Shown piece after piece: positions 59,231 to 64,000 of a stretch of DNA of 64,000 nucleotides (positions are counted from its first letter, which is position 1; each line of letters begins with the position of its first letter). Location: positions 6,522,234 to 6,586,233 of the forward strand of contig OZ023273.1 of NCBI GenBank assembly GCA_964007475.1, written 5' to 3'. A program made the position numbers and the translations under genes. The notes under the pieces are model-generated. The model had not been told where the DNA came from. It saw only the letters and a list, made by a program, of their open reading frames with translations, and ran no database searches. This stretch comes from Hybos culiciformis (taxonomy: Eukaryota; Arthropoda; Insecta; Diptera; Hybotidae).

Positions 59231-61629
59231 TAATACTCTCTAGCATTTATAAAATTTATTTTATTACAAACTTTGTAATTATTAAATATGTTTTTATGTT
59301 TTAATTGTATGTTTAAATAATTTAGAGTTCCTTTAACTGCAGCCCCCGAAATATTAATGGTATTATATTTTCATGATTTTTATTCCAATATTTTAACAGT
59401 TTTTTTTAACTTTTTTCTCATTTGCAACAAAATTAGTTTTATCCTTATTTTTAATAATTTAGTTTTAATTAAAAAAAGAAAATGTAGAATTTCGAATTTT
59501 GACACCAAAGTGTTATTGAACCTTATTATAAGAATTCTTATTAGATTGAATAATAAATAAGTTCAAAATCAAATACATAGGACGTTTAAGTGAAATTTTA
59601 TGTATATAAGTGTACATAAAACTTCCTAAACCATCATTACAAAAAAAAATGTATATTTTAATTTAAAAAAAAAAAAAAATTATGTACATACATAATTGTA
59701 ACTTTTTCCAATAAATCTGAAAATTATGTTTTACAGTCACAAAAAAAGTTTTGTAATTTCAAGGGATGTTCACGTCGTAAAAATAAAGTTGAATTTTATG
59801 TATTTTGCAAACAAAATTTTTTTTCTCAACATTTTTATGTTATCAGTTTTATGCATGAATGTAGATATACTAAGTATATCGTTTTTAACAAAAAAAAAAA
59901 AAATTGAAACGAAAATATATGAAAAATATTTAAAAAATATTTTAATATTAATATTTCATATTCCGATTCCGAGATATATATGTAGTTATGCGTAGATGAT
60001 TCTTGAAGTTGAAGTTCAAATTTAAAATCAATCGAAAGCATAAAAACGGTTTGGAAATATTTTATGTGATATATACTACTGTAACTCTTTAACAAACTGC
60101 CTACCAAAAATGAATATTTTTCGTTCCCAAAAAATTACTTTAATTTTTTCTCTAATGAGTCCTAACGCACATTTTGTTAACAAATCAGTGAAATATTATG
60201 AATTTGGTTGGAGCTATGATTAAAATACACAAATACTTTTGTTAGTAATTGAGAATCTATTTTGCTTATTTTAATGTGCGTTGCAGATATTATATTTATT
60301 ATTATATTTATTAGAAATATACTGCGACTGAAGTTTTGATCAATCAATTTAACTACAACAATGAACTTCAGGTCTCAGTCCGCCACAGGATTAATAAAAA
60401 AAAACTCCATCTTCACCTCTTTCTTGCAATAATCCATATAGAATAATCTAATATTATATAAGTTATATATATGAGTTATATATCATATACATTAAAATAA
60501 AATAATAAATAATAATTGCATAATAATAAGAATAAGTGGATAGAATCATTTTATATTTTGTAATTATTTTCGAAATTATAAAAAATTTGTAATAATTTTT
60601 AATGATGTAGAAATATCCATGTGAAAAACTTTTTATTCATAAAAATTATTTCATTCATTTATATACATATATGTATATGGATTAAAGTTTTTAAATTTCT
60701 TAAAATTTATGTACATAGAACAAAATTATTATCTATCGAGGTATACTATATATCTAACCATAATAATGTGTAGAAAATATTAATTTTCCAATAAAATTAA
60801 ATTCTTCTTTTTTTATCAATATTTCAAAGCTTTTTCCATGTCTAAAACATAGAAAAAAGCTATTAATTTTTACATCTAACTAATAATTTAACATCTAACA
60901 AGAGCGCTTGATCAAACGAACTGTCAAGATATTAAGCTTTTCTAGAGAATCTACCTCAATATTTTAAATTACTTTTGTTGTACATATTCTATACCTATAT
61001 ATAAATGTGTATTTTCTTACAAAATAACTGACTATAGGATAATATGTGGATAATATGTATATACATATACAATACTATATATATTCATTGTATTATGCAT
61101 AAATATTTTTTGTAGCAATTAATGATATTTACATACACCCGGCACATGTTTCGTTATATTTTATCTTATATACATACATATAAACTTATAAATGAAATCA
61201 GCTGTTTCATATTTTGGCTTTTATCTTATAATAATTATATATACCTCTAGTTCAGTTGTAAGAATAAGAACTGATAATAGCTAATTTAATATTAAAAGTC
61301 AACTAGATAAATCATTTTATTACATTACATACTTTTTTATGTCACTTGTCGCAATAAATTACCCGTAATGGAATTATGAACACAATTGAATGAAGAGAAT
61401 ATTACTAATAAATTTTCTCAGTATCGTTTAACTGTGTCTTTGATTAGCTTAAATACTTAAAATAATATTTGTTAAATTGACTAAGATGCTCTGACGGCAA
61501 CTTCTCGATTTGGCAACAAAAATACAACATTTTATGTAATTTAATACGTTTTGATTACCTACATTTTTTCATTAACTGTATTTCTTTCCTGTCTGTTTGT
61601 ATAATTATTATTATTATTATGTTTTCCAG
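59231..61629. other. AT-rich region upstream of the fid-like exon
   Basis: No gene, repeat family or RNA recognised. Ends with the polypyrimidine tract and AG acceptor (gttttccag) at 61,621-61,629. Frames of 60-90 codons here are not supported. Confidence 0.5.
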
Positions 61630-62486
61630 ATGAAAACTGTACGCAACGTGCTAGTGATTCGAAACCAAAGAATCAAAAAGATGAACATAACGAAGATACA
61701 ACGATAACACCATTTAATAATAATTATGGTGTATCAGTTGAGACATTAAAAAAAATCCAAGAACTTAATTCCAAAATCACGAATTTACAAAAAGAAAACA
61801 TTACTACGGTACTTAAACAACATGATAAGAAAAAACAAAACAAAACATTAACGAAACAAGCAACAATATCATCAGATGTAGCATTAATTAATTCCACAGA
61901 AGATACTAGATTATCAAAATTAAATGAAATTTCTAATAAATCATTGCCATCATCTTCATCAACATTATCATCATCATCAACGTCATCATCATCTACAGCT
62001 CAGCAACAAATACAATCACAGATCAGTGATACAGCAGTTGCAGATACTGCTGAGGTTTCACTTGAAAACATGACTCCTCCATCAGCAATTCATCGGAATC
62101 TGAGCAATATAAGCATTAAAACGAATAATAAAAATAGTAATATTCAACAAAAACCACAACAAAAACAGCAACATATTAGTAATAATAATAATAATAATAA
62201 CAATAATAATTATAATAACAACAGCAGTACGAATGATGCAAATGGAAGGTCGGCAGCATTAGAAAGAGCATATGTGCACGATGTTTACGAAAACTGTGAA
62301 GAGCCCACTGGTCCAATTCGTCCAAGAGTAGCACAATTTTTGTCAGGATTAGAGCCTGGTTCAATTGTTTGTGACGTTGGTTGTGGCAATGGTCGTTATT
62401 TGGCAGTTAGTAATCCATATATTTGTACTATTGGTGTTGATAGATGTTATCGTTTAGCAAAAGTTGCAAAAGATAAGGGTGGCGAG
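61630..62486 (+). CDS. fid: Large exon of a TRMT9B/fid-like tRNA methyltransferase
   Basis: An 857-bp exon: acceptor AG at 61,628-61,629, two bases completing a split codon, 285 codons, then donor GAG|GTGAGT in phase 0. The first two thirds are a disordered, low-complexity region: charged and Lys/Gln-rich, a Ser run (SSSSTLSSSSTSSSS), then an Asn run near 62,176-62,230. The last 75 or so codons match the start of the TRM9-type methyltransferase domain: RAYVHDVYENCEEP, RPRVAQFLSGLEPGSIVCDV and GCGNGRYLAVS. VCDVGCGNG is the S-adenosylmethionine-binding motif I. Known: this family acts with TRMT112 on wobble uridine of tRNAs. ALKBH8 is the alternative, but its RRM/AlkB region is absent. The remaining catalytic exons lie beyond the window. 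Confidence 0.85.
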
Positions 62487-64000
62487 GTGAGTTTTATTTT
62501 TAGATAATTAGCGCTTAAATCTCTTCAATATTATCTAAGCTTGCGTCAAACATTTATTCATTATTAAAAGAACGTTCATGTTATTATTAGTATATAGAAA
62601 TCAGTTAATATATTAAATTACGACACTAAAGCCGAAGAGTTAAAAAAAATCTTAACACTATGGTCACTATGTACAATGTTTTTGTTTGTTGAAATCAATT
62701 AATTAACAAATTCCATCGAGGTGAGAATCGAATAGTATTGGGTAATATAGTGATGAAATAAATTTGATAACGCACAATATTTGCTTATACGACATACATT
62801 TAATTTGCTTCAATCATGAAAAATATCCATATTACATGTTACATACAAATACCTAACATAGGTTACTATTGTTATAAATTAAGTTTTTTTTTTAACAAAA
62901 CAAAATTATTTTAATTTTGAACATATCAGTAGTATAGTAATAAATTTTAATGTAATTTTCATTTAATTTCCTTTTATTTTCCTTTTATTTAATATGATAA
63001 TGGTGTTAAATTAATTGAACTTTCAACATCATCTGCAATATATATATTAAAGCCATTATTTATTTTATACAGGAAAAAGCAAAAAAATAAACTTTCCATT
63101 CGAACTAAATATTTAATATCAATCTGCTGTCCTCATTTTTCCTGACCTAATGACTTATATGTGTACTGGACATGTATTGCATATGTATTTACATATTAGG
63201 GTGACAATGAACTTTTTTTTTTTTCTAATGTCTTAGAGTTAAGGCCAAGTTTCCTTCATTAAAGAAATATAACTAAATAAGAGTTGAGTATTTAGCAAAG
63301 AAAATTCAAGTTTAATTAAATATATTATCTATTTGTTTGGTGAACTTTGCTCTCTAAATTTTAAATACCAATACTAAAATTTCAGGAAACTTCTTTTATA
63401 TTAAAAAGAACAAAATGCAGGGATGAGATCAAAAAATCTTCAAACGTTAATTTTTTCATTGTCACCCTAATATGCATACAGATACACTGATACACACGTA
63501 TATAATAAATATGCTTTATATTGTATATTATATATACATTAAATGAATGTTATGTTTTTTTTATGTTATATCATAGAGTAATAATATTTATAAGAAGGTC
63601 AGAATTCATACAAGTAAATTTCAGAATTTTTTTTTCAAATAACTCAAAAATGATGACAATATTTTCAATGTATTGAATAAAAATTTCATACTCAAATGTG
63701 TTTATTCTTAATGCCTTGTTAAGACAATGAGATCTTATCATGATAATCTTACTTTTTGTGATTATCATTCTTTTTATCATGATTTGCTCATACAAAAAAA
63801 TTGTCATCGGAAATCATGATTATCGAAAATCATGAAAAATTTCAGGGATGAGTTTCAGTTTTTTACCATCCATGTTACCCATTTCCACTCATTCCTACTT
63901 ATTTTTGACGTATTTTTGTCTTTAATTTCTGAGATATTTTCTTTATTTACAAAATAAAAAAAAATTTGAGTACCTATACCTAGTAAATTAATAATTTTCG
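62487..64000 (+). other. Intron following the fid-like exon
   Basis: Starts with the GTGAGT donor and shows no further coding exon to the window end. Contains one MITE (63,196-63,470) and AT-rich sequence. Confidence 0.6.
63196..63470. mobile_element. TA-flanked MITE in the fid-like intron
   Basis: Ends TTAGGGTGACAATGAA and TTCATTGTCACCCTAA, flanked by TA on both sides (63,194-63,195 and 63,471-63,472). 275 bp, non-coding; Tc1/mariner-like target. Confidence 0.8.

Noticed and set aside
59726..60107. Overlapping 89- and 90-codon frames on both strands
   Set aside because: Random AT-rich composition, no domain, no splice or promoter context.

Overview
This is a very AT-rich, gene-poor piece of an insect nuclear genome, most likely a fly (Diptera). 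The evidence is spliced genes with canonical GT-AG introns, an insect gustatory-receptor (Gr) cluster, a fid/TRMT9B-type tRNA methyltransferase exon, and an Elongin B whose C-terminal tail closely resembles my memory of the Drosophila protein. The order Diptera is an inference; 'insect' is firm.

Positions 1-41,900 are a tandem array of segmental duplications. Landmark sequence at position 3 recurs at about 10,968, 23,637, 32,342 and (diverged) 41,884, giving blocks of about 11.0, 12.7, 8.7 and 9.5 kb. A full block carries three minus-strand Gr subfamilies (here A, B, C) plus flanking transposable elements. Every readable Gr has two exons: a long exon of about 340-360 codons with the N-terminal region and TM1-6, a phase-0 intron, and a 52-56 codon exon with TM7 and the C-terminal TYhhhhhQF-like motif. 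Open frames that stop soon after the conserved LSRS residues simply run into the splice donor. Intact genes are B and C in block 1, B and C in block 3, and a divergent single copy (E) at 44,287-46,009. Every Gr in block 2 is broken, as are the block 4 gene (D) and all A copies.

The array is full of non-autonomous DNA transposons, several dated by comparing filled and empty sites between blocks: hAT-type with an 8-bp target duplication, Harbinger-type (TTA), TTAA-type, TA-type and long-palindrome elements. The most unusual are two related families that I call DH1 and DH2. Each has a half bounded by short inverted repeats followed by a very long hairpin, and they occur in head-to-tail tandem. 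One DH1 array has picked up the promoter-side region, first exon, first intron and start of exon 2 of a host UBE2L3-like ubiquitin-conjugating enzyme gene.

Positions 46,000-64,000 are ordinary host genome: Elongin B on the minus strand (three of four coding exons located, 47,930-48,865), a long region with few genes but a DH2 dimer and several MITEs, and the start of a fid/TRMT9B-like methyltransferase gene on the plus strand whose large exon lies at 61,630-62,486. Its first exon is uncertain; two candidates with the right splice phase are given. No rRNA, CRISPR array or functional tRNA was found.
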